A DNA stretch of 64,000 nucleotides from RPQJ01 sp044226195 (GCA_044226195.1 JBGAHO010000003.1:120284-184283); one strand, 5' to 3'. Counted from the stretch's first letter, positions 46,276-55,800 are shown. A program made the numbers and translations. Notes: generated by a model from the sequence alone, not told the origin.

Positions 46276-46377
46276 ACCGGGGGCCTCCATAGAGAGGCCC
46301 CGAGTCTAGCAGGAGCGGCCGCCGATGCCCCGTTCCGGCCCCGCAAAACGCGCGGCAGTTCAAAGATTCGCCCGCCC

Positions 46378-46405
46378 AAAAAAAAGCGGGCGCCGAAGCG
46401 CCCGC
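46378..46405 (-). terminator. Intrinsic terminator of glnK-amtB
   Basis: On the minus strand GCGGGCGC-TTCG-GCGCCCGC (8-bp stem with a UUCG tetraloop) is followed by eight T. It lies 55 bp after the amtB stop, so it ends the glnK-amtB transcript and insulates the DUF4124 gene. Confidence 0.92.
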
Positions 46406-46460
46406 AAGCGGGGGAAGAAGGCGACCGAACCAGGAACCGGCCGCCTTCCACAGACACGGT

Positions 46461-47882
46461 TCAGCTGTAGGCGCGCTCGCCGTGGGACACGGTGTCGAGG
46501 CCCTCGCGTTCCTGGTCCTCGGAGACCCGGAGGCCGACCACGAGGTCCACGAGCTTGAAGGAGATCGCGGCGACCACGCCCGACCACACCAGGGCGATGC
46601 CGACGCCCCACAGCTGGGAGACGAACTGCGTACCCGTCGAGTACGGGGCGACCGCGTTGGCGACGTAGTCGTACACGCCGGTGCCGCCGAGGTCCGGGTT
46701 GCAGAACACGGCCGTCAGCAGGGCGCCGATGATGCCGCCCACGCAGTGCACGCCGAACACGTCGAGCGAGTCGTCGTAGCCGAGCTTCTGCTTCAGGCCG
46801 GCGACGGCCGCGAGGCAGAGGAGGCCGGCGATCACGCCGATCGCGATCGAGCCCATCGGGCCCACCCAGCCGCAGGCCGGGGTGATGGCGACCAGGCCGG
46901 CGACCGCGCCCGAGGCCGCGCCGAGCATGGTCGGCGTGCCGCGGTGGATCCACTCCGCACCCATCCAGGCGAGGGCGGCGGCGGCGGTGGCGAGGATCGT
47001 GTTGGCGAACACCATCGCGGTGAAGCCGTTCGCCTCGAGGCCCGAGCCGACGTTGAAGCCGAACCAGCCCACCCACAGCAGCGAGGTGCCGATCATGACC
47101 ATCGGCACGTTGTGCGGGGCCATGGAGGCGCTGCCGTAGCCGACGCGCTTGCCGACCATGAGGCAGCCGACCAGGCCGGCGATGCCCGCGTTGATGTGCA
47201 CCACGGTGCCGCCCGCGAAGTCGAGCGCGCCCTTCTGGAACAGGAAGCCCGCCGTCTTGAGCGCGGCATCACCCGCCGCCGCGTCCGTGTAGGCATCCGG
47301 GCCCGCCCACCACCAGACCATGTGGGCCATCGGCAGGTAGGAGAACGTGAACCACAGCACCATGAACAGCAGCACCGCGCTGAACTTCATGCGCTCGGCG
47401 AAGGCGCCGACGATGAGGCAGGGCGTGATGCACGCGAACGTGAGCTGGAAGATGAACCACGCGAACTCGGGGATGTACACGCCCTTGCTGAAGGTCGCGG
47501 CCACCGAGGTCGAGGTCATGCCCTTGAGGAAGAGACGGTCGAAGCCGCCGATGAAGTCGTTGCCGTTGGTGAACGCGAGGCTGTAGCCGTACACCGCCCA
47601 CAGGATCGCGATCAGGCAGAACGTCACGAACACCTGCATCAGCAGGGAGAGCACGTTCTTGGAGCGCACCATGCCGCCGTAGAACAGCGCGAGGCCCGGG
47701 ATCGTCATCAGGATCACGAGCACCGTCGACGTCATCATCCACGACGTGTCGCCCTTGTCGGGCACCGGGTCGTCGGCAAAACCAAGCGCGGGGGCGAGCA
47801 GCCCCGCGACGGTGAGCGCGATCGCCCAGGGGCGGCTGCGCGCGGCGGTCAACGTATTCACTGGCGTTCTCCTGTCTGTCAT
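46461..47882 (-). CDS. amtB: Ammonium transporter AmtB
   Basis: 473 aa with a signal peptide (residues about 15-36) and eleven membrane helices. The pore His pair is in GGTVVHINAGIAG and FGVHCVGGIIGAL, and the Phe gate segment is FAWFIFQLTFACITP. C-terminal tail binds PII. Longer than E. coli AmtB (428) through loops. Follows glnK by 42 bp; the pair is nitrogen-regulated. Confidence 0.95.
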   Translation of the reverse strand: MTDRRTPVNTLTAARSRPWAIALTVAGLLAPALGFADDPVPDKGDTSWMMTSTVLVILMTIPGLALFYGGMVRSKNVLSLLMQVFVTFCLIAILWAVYGYSLAFTNGNDFIGGFDRLFLKGMTSTSVAATFSKGVYIPEFAWFIFQLTFACITPCLIVGAFAERMKFSAVLLFMVLWFTFSYLPMAHMVWWWAGPDAYTDAAAGDAALKTAGFLFQKGALDFAGGTVVHINAGIAGLVGCLMVGKRVGYGSASMAPHNVPMVMIGTSLLWVGWFGFNVGSGLEANGFTAMVFANTILATAAAALAWMGAEWIHRGTPTMLGAASGAVAGLVAITPACGWVGPMGSIAIGVIAGLLCLAAVAGLKQKLGYDDSLDVFGVHCVGGIIGALLTAVFCNPDLGGTGVYDYVANAVAPYSTGTQFVSQLWGVGIALVWSGVVAAISFKLVDLVVGLRVSEDQEREGLDTVSHGERAYS

Positions 47883-47924
47883 CGGTCTGTCTGGGTTGGG
47901 GGTGCTGTGCGGGCGGCGCGCGAG

Positions 47925-48263
47925 TCAGACGGCCTCGACGCCACTCTCGCCGGTGCGGATGCGCACGGCCTGGTCCAGCTGCGTCACGAAAAGCTTGCCG
48001 TCGCCGATCTTCCCGGTGCGGGCGACGTTGGTGATGGCCTCGATGACCTGCTCGACGATGCTGTCGTCCACGGCGATCTCGACCTTGGTCTTGGGCAGGA
48101 AGTCGACGCGGTACTCGGCGCCGCGATAGAGCTCGGTGTGGCCGCGCTGGCGGCCGAAGCCCTGCACCTCCGTCACGGTGACGCCCTGCACGCCGAGGTC
48201 GGCGATGGCCTGCCGCACTTCATCGAGCTTGAACGGCTTGATGACGGCGGTGATGAGCTTCAT
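47925..48263 (-). CDS. glnK: PII signal protein GlnK
   Basis: 112 aa, exact PII length. Start MKLITAVIKPFKLDEVRQAI; the T-loop has the uridylylated Tyr51 in RGAEYRVDF; the C-terminal GKIGDGKLFV is canonical. It senses 2-oxoglutarate, ATP and uridylylation, and blocks AmtB when nitrogen is ample. Called glnK rather than glnB because of the amtB partner and sigma-54 promoter. Confidence 0.95.
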   Translation of the reverse strand: MKLITAVIKPFKLDEVRQAIADLGVQGVTVTEVQGFGRQRGHTELYRGAEYRVDFLPKTKVEIAVDDSIVEQVIEAITNVARTGKIGDGKLFVTQLDQAVRIRTGESGVEAV

Positions 48264-48307
48264 GCGAGCGGTCTCCGGCAGGCGTGTTCTGGGGCCGGGG
48301 ACCTCAA

Positions 48308-48323
48308 TGCAGGAAGCGTGCCA
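48308..48323 (-). promoter_or_regulatory. Sigma-54 promoter of glnK-amtB
   Basis: On the minus strand TGGCACG-CTTC-CTGCA matches the -24/-12 consensus (TGGCACG-N4-TTGCA) with one mismatch and correct GG to GC spacing. It lies 45 bp before the glnK ATG. Confidence 0.8.
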
Positions 48324-48374
48324 CGGCCGGAGGCCGCGTCAGATCGCGCAATCCGTGGCGCGGGGCGGTGGCGT

Positions 48375-48391
48375 CGCACCAAAATGGAGCG
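48375..48391. promoter_or_regulatory. NtrC enhancer site
   Basis: CGCACCAAAATGGAGCG agrees with the NtrC consensus TGCACCAAAATGGTGCA at 14 of 17 positions. Its centre is about 85 bp upstream of the expected sigma-54 start, a usual enhancer distance. Confidence 0.7.
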
Positions 48392-48477
48392 GTGACGGCC
48401 CGGGCACGCCTCACCGCGGAGCGGCAGCCGGACCGCGCCCCGTTACACTACGCGCCTTCCTCCAGGACTCGACCGCC

Positions 48478-48720
48478 ATGGCCTTCGACCCCCGCCTGAT
48501 CGACGACATCGCCCGCCGCCTCGCCGGTGCCGTGCCCGAGAGCGTGTCCGCGCTGCGACGCGACCTCGAGACCAACTTCAAGGGCGTGCTGCAGTCGCAG
48601 CTCGCCAAGCTCGACCTCGTGACGCGCGAGGAATTCGACGTGCAGGCCAACGTGCTGAAGCGCACGCGCGCGAAGCTGGCCGCGCTCGAGAAGCGGCTCG
48701 CGGAGCTCGAGGGCAAGTAG
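48478..48720 (+). CDS. ubiK: UbiK (YqiC/BMFP) accessory factor of ubiquinone synthesis
   Basis: 80 aa (E. coli YqiC 96). The N-terminal half is amphipathic (LIDDIARRLAGAVPESVSAL) and the C-terminal half a coiled-coil (NVLKRTRAKLAALEKRLAEL) that pairs with UbiJ, encoded at 31378-31986. Its usual place opposite glnK supports the call. A TACACT hexamer at 48444-48449 may be its -10. Confidence 0.9.
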   Translation: MAFDPRLIDDIARRLAGAVPESVSALRRDLETNFKGVLQSQLAKLDLVTREEFDVQANVLKRTRAKLAALEKRLAELEGK

Positions 48721-48728
48721 CCCGCGCA

Positions 48729-48986
48729 GGCGGGGCCGACTCGCCTACCGTCGTCTTCGGCGGTCCAAGGTCGCACGCGCATCGGGACAATGGGGACATT
48801 CCTCTTTTCCCGGCGCTGCGGAAAAAGAGGAATGTCCCCATTTTCCCGGCGTGCCCTTGCGCGGACGGTCTCGCGACGAAGGTGCCGGCATCCGGGCGGA
48901 AGGAGCGTGGCCGTCGCGAGACGGCGCCCGCGCTGCGGCGTCCGACATGGACCGCCGAAGACGACGGTAGGCGAGTCGACCCCGCC
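48729..48986. mobile_element. Nested palindromic MITE-like element
   Basis: Outer arms of 39 bp (48729-48767 and 48948-48986) are inverted repeats with a single mismatch. Inside lie a REP palindrome (48789-48842) and a third inverted repeat (GTCTCGCGACG at 48868-48878 with its complement at 48912-48922). No open frame fills it. It occupies nearly the whole gap between the convergent ubiK and tauE-like genes. The layout is that of a non-autonomous element with long terminal inverted repeats. I could not find an obvious target duplication. Confidence 0.6.
48789..48842. repeat. REP-like palindrome, copy 2
   Basis: AATGGGGACATTCCTCTTTT (48789-48808) pairs perfectly with its reverse complement at 48823-48842 around CCCGGCGCTGCGGA. 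The core GGGGACATTCCTCTT is identical to the copy at 29690-29749, and both are followed by ATTTTC-type flanks. Confidence 0.8.
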
Positions 48987-48996
48987 GGACCGTCGC

Positions 48997-49758
48997 TCAG
49001 TGCAGCAGCTTCGGCCCGACGTCGATCGCGACGAACACGCCCATCGCGATCAGGAACACGCCGAACACGCGGCGCAACGTCGCCTGCGGCAGCCGGCGAC
49101 CGAGTCGACGCCCGGTGAAGCTGCCGGCGATGCCGACGATCGCGACGCTCAGCAGCACGCGGTAATCGAGCGCGACCCCCTTGGCCTCGAGCACGTGCAC
49201 GTACTTGAAGTAGCCGGTGAACGAATTCATCGCGATGACGACGAGACTCGTGCCGACCGCGTCGACCATGGGCACGGCGGCGACCAGCACCAGCGCCGGC
49301 ACGATCAGGAAGCCGCCGCCGACGCCGACCAGCCCGCTCAGCAGGCCGACGCCTCCGCCGATCGCGACCAGCGAGGCCGGATGCGGCTCCAGGCCGACGG
49401 GTTCGAGCGGCTGGCTCACGAGCATGCGTACCGCGGCGGCCAGCATCACGGCGGCGAACAGCGCGAGCTGCACCGGGCCCGGCACCCAGTGCGCCAGCGT
49501 CGCGCCGAGCCAGGCCCCGATCATGCCGGGCAGGCCGAAACCCAGCGCCTTCTGCCAGTCGACCTGCCGCGCCCGCGCATAGGGCACGCTGCCGAATGCG
49601 GCGATCAGGCCGACCACCAGCAGCGAGCCGCCGATCGCCGCCTGCTCGGGCTGGTCGAGAAGATAGTGCAGCACCGGGACCGTGAGGATCGAGCCGCCGG
49701 AGCCGAGCAGGCCGAGGCTGAGACCGACGGCCAGCGCGCCTGCGATTGCCAGCAGCAT
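48997..49758 (-). CDS. TauE/SafE-family sulfur-compound exporter
   Basis: 253 aa, eight hydrophobic helices in two repeats: LSLGLLGSGGSILTVPVLHY and LLSGLVGVGGGFLIVPALVL, the TauE/SafE signature. Family members export sulfite, sulfoacetate or related anions. It follows the ArsR-type regulator by 16 bp and belongs to the sulfide-responsive divergon; in bigR operons of Xylella and Agrobacterium the same family is present, there proposed to remove sulfite. Confidence 0.88.
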   Translation of the reverse strand: MLLAIAGALAVGLSLGLLGSGGSILTVPVLHYLLDQPEQAAIGGSLLVVGLIAAFGSVPYARARQVDWQKALGFGLPGMIGAWLGATLAHWVPGPVQLALFAAVMLAAAVRMLVSQPLEPVGLEPHPASLVAIGGGVGLLSGLVGVGGGFLIVPALVLVAAVPMVDAVGTSLVVIAMNSFTGYFKYVHVLEAKGVALDYRVLLSVAIVGIAGSFTGRRLGRRLPQATLRRVFGVFLIAMGVFVAIDVGPKLLH

Positions 49759-49774
49759 GCCGCGCGCCGCGGAC

Positions 49775-50149
49775 TCAGCGGGTGTGCCGTCCCGGGCGCG
49801 GCGTGCTGCAGTAGATTTCCTGCAGCACGGCCATCACGCGCGTCACCGGACCAGGCGGCAGGGAATAGTAGATCGTCTGCGCCTCGCGGCGCGTATCCAC
49901 CAGCCCGGCCTCGCGCAGCAGCGCGAGATGCTGCGAGAGCGCCGACTGGCTCAGCTCGACGCGCTCGTTCAGCTCGCCGACGGACAACGGACCGCCGAGC
50001 AGATTGCACAGCACCAGCAGGCGCTGTTCGTTGCCGAGCGCCTTGAGGAGCTGCGCGGCATCGCCGGCGTGGCTGTGCATCTCGGCGATGCGCGTCGGGT
50101 CCGGCATGGGGGCGGCGGCGGGACGGGGCGAGCGGGCGGCGCGGGTCAT
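49775..50149 (-). CDS. bigR: ArsR-family persulfide-sensing repressor (BigR/SqrR-like)
   Basis: 124 aa. Winged helix with recognition helix LSQSALSQHLALLREAGLVD. Two Cys, Cys48 (LLVLCNLLGG) and Cys114 (EIYCSTPRPG), are exactly 66 residues apart, as Cys41/Cys107 of SqrR and Cys42/Cys108 of BigR, which form a polysulfide bridge when sulfide rises and then release DNA. No metal-binding CxC of ArsR proper. Divergent from the persulfide dioxygenase, with the operator in between. An internal Met15 is an alternative start. Confidence 0.88.
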   Translation of the reverse strand: MTRAARSPRPAAAPMPDPTRIAEMHSHAGDAAQLLKALGNEQRLLVLCNLLGGPLSVGELNERVELSQSALSQHLALLREAGLVDTRREAQTIYYSLPPGPVTRVMAVLQEIYCSTPRPGRHTR

Positions 50150-50171
50150 GGGCTCTCCTCGATTCGGCGTC

Positions 50172-50214
50172 AGTATAGATCAGGCTTGACTAAATTAGCA
50201 ATCGCTAATATTGT
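50172..50214. promoter_or_regulatory. Overlapping divergent promoters with BigR-type operator
   Basis: The palindrome ATTAGC-AATC-GCTAAT is at 50194-50209. Rightward: TTGACT (50186-50191), 17 bp, TATTGT (50209-50214). Leftward: TTGCTA (within the palindrome, 50196-50201) and TATACT (50172-50177), 18 bp apart. A repressor bound at the palindrome would block both promoters at once. Confidence 0.75.
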
Positions 50215-50241
50215 GCCTCCATCGCAACGGGAGGCTTGCCG

Positions 50242-51114
50242 ATGCCCGCACAGATCACGCCGTTCCACCATGCGCCGACGGGCTCGTGGACCTACGTCGT
50301 GGTCGACCCGCAGACGCGGGCAGCAGCCATCATCGACCCCGTGCTCGACTACGACTGGCGGTCGGGTCGCAGCGGCACGGCCAGCGCCGACGTGGTGATT
50401 GCGCACTGCCAGGGTGCCGGCGCGCAGGTGCGCTGGATCCTGGAGACCCACGCGCACGCCGACCACCTCTCCGCCGCGCAGCACCTGCGCGAGCGGCTCG
50501 GCGGCCAGGTCGCGATCGGTCGCGGCATCCTCGAGGTGCAGCGCACGTTCCGCCGGATCTTCGGGCTGGGCCCCGAGTTCGCGGCCGACGGGTCCGACTT
50601 CGATCGCCTGCTGGCGGACGGCGACCTGTTGCCGCTCGGCGATCTCGGCATTCGCGTGCTCCCCGTGCCCGGGCACACGAGCGACAGCGTCGCCTACCGG
50701 ATCGACGACGCCCTGTTCGTCGGCGACACGATCTTCATGCCGGACAGCGGCACGGCACGCTGCGACTTCCCGGGTGGCAATGCGGCGCTCCTGTTCCGGT
50801 CGGTGCGCTCGCTCTACGAGCTGCCGCCCGCGACGCGCGTGTTCGTGTGCCACGACTATTCGCCCGGCGGCCGGGCGCCGCGCTGCGAGACCACGATCGG
50901 CGAGCAGCGCGCGGCGAACATCCACGTCCGCGATGGCGTCACCGAGGAAGCCTTCGTGCAGATGCGCCTGGCGCGCGACGCCACGCTCGACGTGCCCAAC
51001 CTGCTCCTGCCCGCGGTGCAGGTGAACATCCGCGCCGGCAAGTTCCCGCCGGCCGAGGCCGACGGCGTCCGCTACCTGCGCGTGCCGCTCAACGTGGTCG
51101 GCCGCCCGCTCTGA
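50242..51114 (+). CDS. blh: Persulfide dioxygenase, metallo-beta-lactamase fold (ETHE1/Blh-like)
   Basis: 290 aa from the ATG at 50242; GGGAGG lies 7 bases before it. The metal motif is THAHADHLSA, with further ligands in VPGHTSDS, GDTIFMPDSGTARCD and CHDYSPGG. The family oxidises glutathione persulfide to sulfite and glutathione with a mononuclear iron. First gene of the rightward operon, so it is the direct target of the BigR-like switch. Confidence 0.9.
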   Translation: MPAQITPFHHAPTGSWTYVVVDPQTRAAAIIDPVLDYDWRSGRSGTASADVVIAHCQGAGAQVRWILETHAHADHLSAAQHLRERLGGQVAIGRGILEVQRTFRRIFGLGPEFAADGSDFDRLLADGDLLPLGDLGIRVLPVPGHTSDSVAYRIDDALFVGDTIFMPDSGTARCDFPGGNAALLFRSVRSLYELPPATRVFVCHDYSPGGRAPRCETTIGEQRAANIHVRDGVTEEAFVQMRLARDATLDVPNLLLPAVQVNIRAGKFPPAEADGVRYLRVPLNVVGRPL

Positions 51115-51139
51115 ATCCTCCCAGCCCACAGGACCCGAC

Positions 51140-51505
51140 ATGACCCATCACGCTTCCTCCGTCACCGACGCCACGCCCGAGCAGGTGCAGGCCTGGCTCG
51201 CCCAGGGCCAGATCCTGCTGGTCGACGTGCGCGAGGTGCACGAGTACGCGGCCGAGCGCATCCACGGCGCGCTGCTGTTCCCGCTGTCGACGTTCGACCC
51301 GAAGGCGTTGCCGCAGGACGGCCGCAAGCTGGTGCTGCAGTGTGCCGGCGGGCGCCGCTCGCTCACGGCCGCGCACCAGCTGCTCGACGCCGGCTTCGGT
51401 CACGCGACGCATCTCGCCGGCGGGCTGCAGGCGTGGAAGGCCGCGGGCCTGCCGACCATCCGCATCGATCCGCAGACCGGCCGCGTCATCGACGCCGGCC
51501 GCTGA
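51140..51505 (+). CDS. Single-domain rhodanese
   Basis: 121 aa. The active loop LQCAGGRRSLTAA carries the sulfur-accepting Cys; DVREVHEYAAERIHGALLFP is the usual N-terminal signature. It transfers sulfane sulfur, probably feeding or draining the persulfide pool of the neighbouring dioxygenase. No signal peptide; cytoplasmic. 25 bp after blh. Confidence 0.9.
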   Translation: MTHHASSVTDATPEQVQAWLAQGQILLVDVREVHEYAAERIHGALLFPLSTFDPKALPQDGRKLVLQCAGGRRSLTAAHQLLDAGFGHATHLAGGLQAWKAAGLPTIRIDPQTGRVIDAGR

Positions 51506-51524
51506 ACCCGAAGGAGATCCAACC

Positions 51525-51725
51525 ATGTGCATCGACAAGTTCGTGCTGCGTTTCGCCGGCTCGATGGTGCTGCTGAGCCTGCTGCTCGCGCATTTCGTGA
51601 GCCCGTACTGGCTGTGGTTCACCGCGTTCGTCGGCGCGAACCTGCTGCAGTCCTCGTTCACCGGCTTCTGCCCGCTCGCCATCGTCCTCAAGAAGACGGG
51701 CATGAAGAGCGGCGCCGCGTTCTGA
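51525..51725 (+). CDS. YgaP-like inner-membrane protein (DUF2892)
   Basis: 66 aa with two membrane helices (FAGSMVLLSLLLAHFVSPYW and WFTAFVGANLLQSSFT) and the family motif GFCPLAIVLKKTG. In YgaP this module is fused to a rhodanese; here the two are separate adjacent genes. Likely anchors sulfur transfer at the membrane. Preceded by AAGGAGATCC, a good ribosome-binding site. Confidence 0.9.
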   Translation: MCIDKFVLRFAGSMVLLSLLLAHFVSPYWLWFTAFVGANLLQSSFTGFCPLAIVLKKTGMKSGAAF

Positions 51726-51747
51726 GTCCGTCGTCCGGAAGCACACC

Positions 51748-52815
51748 ATGACCCGTCACTCCGCCGCCTCGTCGTTCCCCCGCGCCTTGTTGCTCGTCGC
51801 CGGCCTCGCCGTCGGCCTGGCGATGGCGCACGCCGCGACCGCTGGCTCACCGCCGCTCGCCACCGTCACCGTGGGGCAGGGCGGAGCGGCCGAGCGACTG
51901 CTCGACGGCACGGTCGAGTCGGTGCACCAGGCGACGCTGTCGGCGCAGACCGCGAGTCGCGTGGCGGAGATCCCTGCGGACGTGAACGACGCGGTCGCAG
52001 CCGGCACCGTGCTGCTGCGCCTGCGCGGCGCGGAACAGGCGGCCGGGCTCGGCCAGGCCCAGGCGGCGCTGCAGGCGGCAGCCGCGCGTGAGCGCGAGGC
52101 GCAGGCCCGCTACTCGCGGATCAACGACATGTACGCACGCAAGGTCGTCGCCAAGGCGACGTTCGACGAGGCGCAGGCAGCGCGCGACTCCGCGGTCGCG
52201 CAACTCGAGGCGGCGCGCGCCGGCGTCGCTGCCGCGCGCGAGAACGTCGGCTACACCGAGTTGCGCGCGCCCTACGCGGGGGTCGTCACCCAGAAGTACG
52301 TGCAGGTCGGCGAGGCCGTCGGGCCCGGTGCGCCGCTCATGGCCATCGCCGCGCTCGATGCCTTGCGAGTGGTCACCGACCTGCCGCAGGGCGTGGCGGA
52401 ACAGGTGCGCGCGCAGAAGAAGGCGACGGTGCTGGTCGGCGCGCAGCGCATTGCGGCCGAGGCCATCACCGTGTTCCCGGCGGCCGATCCGCGCACCAAC
52501 ACGTTTCGCGCACGCATCGAGCTGCCGGCGCATACCCAGGGACTCGCGCCGGGCATGCTCGTGAAAGTCGCGGTTGCTTCGACCGAGGCGCCGCGCCTGA
52601 CGGTTCCGGCCGTCGCAGTGATCGAGCGCAGCGAGATGCGGGCCGTCTACGTCGTCGGCAAGGACGGTCGCGTGTCGATGCGCCAGGTTCGCCTCGGCCG
52701 CGTGCACGGCAGCGACATCGAGGTCCTGGCCGGCGTGGTGGCCGGCGAGTCCGTGGCCACGGATCCGGTCGCGGCCGGACTGCAGGCGCGCCAGGCGGCC
52801 ACGGCCCATGAGTGA
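51748..52815 (+). CDS. RND periplasmic adaptor in the sulfide operon
   Basis: 355 aa. Signal peptide (residues about 12-30, ending AHAAT) with no lipobox. Lipoyl halves flank a coiled-coil (LQAAAAREREAQARYSRIND), followed by YTELRAPYAGVVTQKYVQVG and a beta-barrel. Belongs to the HlyD/AcrA family. It comes 22 bp after the YgaP-like gene and overlaps the pump start by 8 bp. Confidence 0.9.
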   Translation: MTRHSAASSFPRALLLVAGLAVGLAMAHAATAGSPPLATVTVGQGGAAERLLDGTVESVHQATLSAQTASRVAEIPADVNDAVAAGTVLLRLRGAEQAAGLGQAQAALQAAAAREREAQARYSRINDMYARKVVAKATFDEAQAARDSAVAQLEAARAGVAAARENVGYTELRAPYAGVVTQKYVQVGEAVGPGAPLMAIAALDALRVVTDLPQGVAEQVRAQKKATVLVGAQRIAAEAITVFPAADPRTNTFRARIELPAHTQGLAPGMLVKVAVASTEAPRLTVPAVAVIERSEMRAVYVVGKDGRVSMRQVRLGRVHGSDIEVLAGVVAGESVATDPVAAGLQARQAATAHE

Positions 52816-55800
52816 ACGCCTCGGCATCAGCGGCCGGCTGGCCCGCTTCTTCCTCGACAGCCCGCTGACCCCGCTGATGGGGCTGACGGCGCTGCTCGTC
52901 GGCCTCTTCGCCGTGATGGTCACGCCGCGCGAGGAAGAGCCGCAGATCAACGTCACCATGGCGAACGTGATCGTGCCGTTCCCGGGCGCGAGTGCGCAGC
53001 AGGTCGAGAGCCTCGTCGCGACGCCGATGGAGAAGGTGCTGGCCGAGATCGACGGCGTGAAGCACATCTACTCGGTTTCGAAGCCGGGCGTCGCGGTGGT
53101 GACGGTGCAGTTCGAGGTCGGGCAGGAGCGGACCTCGGCCATCGTGCGGCTGTACAACGCCATCTATTCGAACCAGGACTGGCGCCCGGCCGGGCTCGGC
53201 GTGCTGCCGCCGCTCGTGAAGCCCAAGGGCATCGACGACGTGCCGATCCTCGCGCTGACGCTGTGGACGAAGGATCCGCAGCGGGGTGCGTATGACGTCC
53301 GCCAGGTCGCGCACGCGATCGAAGCCGAGGTCAAGCGCGTGCCGGGCACGCGCAACGTCTACACGATCGGCGGGCCCGACGAGACCGTGCACGTCACGCT
53401 CGATCCGCAGAAGCTCGCCGGGCACGGTCTGACGGTGGCCGAGCTGGTGGGTTCGCTGCAGGCGGCGAACGTCGTGCAGCACGCGGGCCAGCTGGTCGAC
53501 CGGGGCGCGAACGAGCCGGTCCAGGCCGGCGACTTCCTCGCCAGCCGCGACGACGTGGCACAGGTGGTCGTGGCGGTCGACCAGGGCCGGCCCGTCTACC
53601 TGCAGGACGTCGCCACGGTGACGCTCGGCCCGGACCAGCCCGAGCAGTTCGTGCTGTTCGGCGCCGGCCCTGCCGCGGCCCAGAAGGGCGTCTCGCTGCA
53701 GGGCGAGGCGCCCGCCGTCACGCTGGCCGTGTCGAAGAAGCCGGGCGAGAACGCGAGCGACGTCGCCGACGCCGTGCTGAGTCGCGTCGAGCAGCTGAAG
53801 GGCACCTACATTCCCGACGGCGTCGAGGTGACCGTCACGCGCAACTACGGCGAGACGGCGAACGACAAGGCGATGAAGCTGATCCAGAAGCTGATGTTCG
53901 CCACGGCGTCCGTCGTGCTGCTGGTGTGGCTCACGGTCGGCTGGCGCGAGGCCGTCGTGGTCGGTGCGGCGGTGGTCATCACGCTCGCCGCGACGCTGTT
54001 CGCCTCGTGGGCCTGGGGCTTCACCATCAACCGCGTTTCGCTGTTCGCCCTGATCTTCGCGATCGGCATCCTGGTCGACGACGCGATCGTGATCGTGGAG
54101 AACATCCACCGCCACATGGCGCTCGGCCACGGCACGCTCGGCGAGCTGATCCCGCGCGCCGTCGACGAGGTCGGCGGGCCGACCATCCTCGCGACGTTCA
54201 CCGTGATCGCCGCCCTGCTGCCGATGGCGTTCGTGAGCGGACTGATGGGCCCGTACATGAGCCCGATCCCGATCAACGCGAGCATGGGCATGCTCATCTC
54301 GCTCGCGATCGCGCTGATGTTCACGCCGTGGCTGTCGAAGCGGATGCTCTCGCACTCGCATGCCGTCGCGCATGGCGGCGACTCCGCGGGCGACACGAAG
54401 CTGCAGCGCTTCTTCGAGCGCGTCATGGCGCCGTTCCTGCGCGGCGAGGACGCCCGCAGCCATCGCCACAAGCTCTATCTCGCGGTGGTGGCGGCGATCG
54501 CGCTGGCCGTCTCGCTGGTCGTGGTGCAGTGGGTCGTGATGAAGATGCTGCCCTTCGACAACAAGTCGGAGTTCCAGGTCGTGGTCGACATGCCGGAGGG
54601 CACGGCGCTCGAGGAGACCGGGCGGCTGCTCGAGGAACTCGCCGCGAAGATCGCCGAGCGACCCGAGGTCACCGACTACCAGATCTACGCCGGCACCGCG
54701 GCGCCCATCAACTTCAACGGGCTCGTGCGGCAGTACTACCTGCGCAGCGGCCACGAGGTCGGCGACATCCAGGTCAACCTCGTGGACAAGCACCACCGCG
54801 ACCTGAAGAGCCACGAGATCGCGCTCGAGGTGCGGCCCGCGCTGGCCGCGATCGGCAAGAAGTACGGCGCTTCGGTCAAGGTCGTCGAAGTGCCGCCCGG
54901 GCCGCCCGTGCAGGCCCCGCTCGTCGCCGAGGTCTACGGCCCGTTCCAGGAATCGCGCGAGCGCCTGACCGCGGAGATCCGCAAGGTCGTCGACACCAGG
55001 CCCGACATCGTCGACGTCGACGACAGTCTCGATGCCCCGCGGCCGCGCCTGGTCGTGGCCGTCGACCGGCAGAAGGCCGCCGTGCTCGGCATCAGCCAGG
55101 CCGAGGCGACGCAGGTCCTCACGGCCGGTCTCGCGGGCATCGACGCGACGTACGCACGGGTCGGGCGCGAGACGTACCCGATCCCGGTGCGGCTCGAACT
55201 CGATGTACCGGAGAAGGCCGACCTCGCCGGCGTGCTCGCCCTGCGCGTGCGCTCGCGCAGCGGTGCTCTCGTGCCGCTGTCGGAGATCACGACGGTCGAG
55301 CGCACGACCTGGGACCGCTCGATCTACCACAAGGACCTGTTGCCACTCGCCTGGGTGACGGCCGATGCGGTCGGCACGACGGACAGCCCCCTCTACGGCA
55401 TGTTCGAGCTGGTGAGCGCCTTCAAGCGCGAGCTGCCGGCCGGCACGGACCTGCAGCAGTGGTTCTTCAGCCAGCCCGAGGACCCGTATCGGCCGAGCGT
55501 CAAGTGGGACGGCGAGTGGCAGATCACCTACGAGACCTTCCGCGACATGGGCCTCGCGTACTCGGTGGGCCTGGTGCTCATCTACCTGCTGGTCGTGGCG
55601 CAGTTCGGGTCGTACGCGGTGCCACTCGTGATCATGGCGCCGATCCCGCTCACCATCATCGGGGTGATGCCCGGGCACGCGCTGCTCGGCGCGCAGTTCA
55701 CCGCCACGTCCATGATCGGCATGATCGCGCTCGCCGGCATCATCGTGCGCAACTCGATCCTGCTGGTGGACTTCATCAACCTCGAGGTCGCGCGCGGCCG

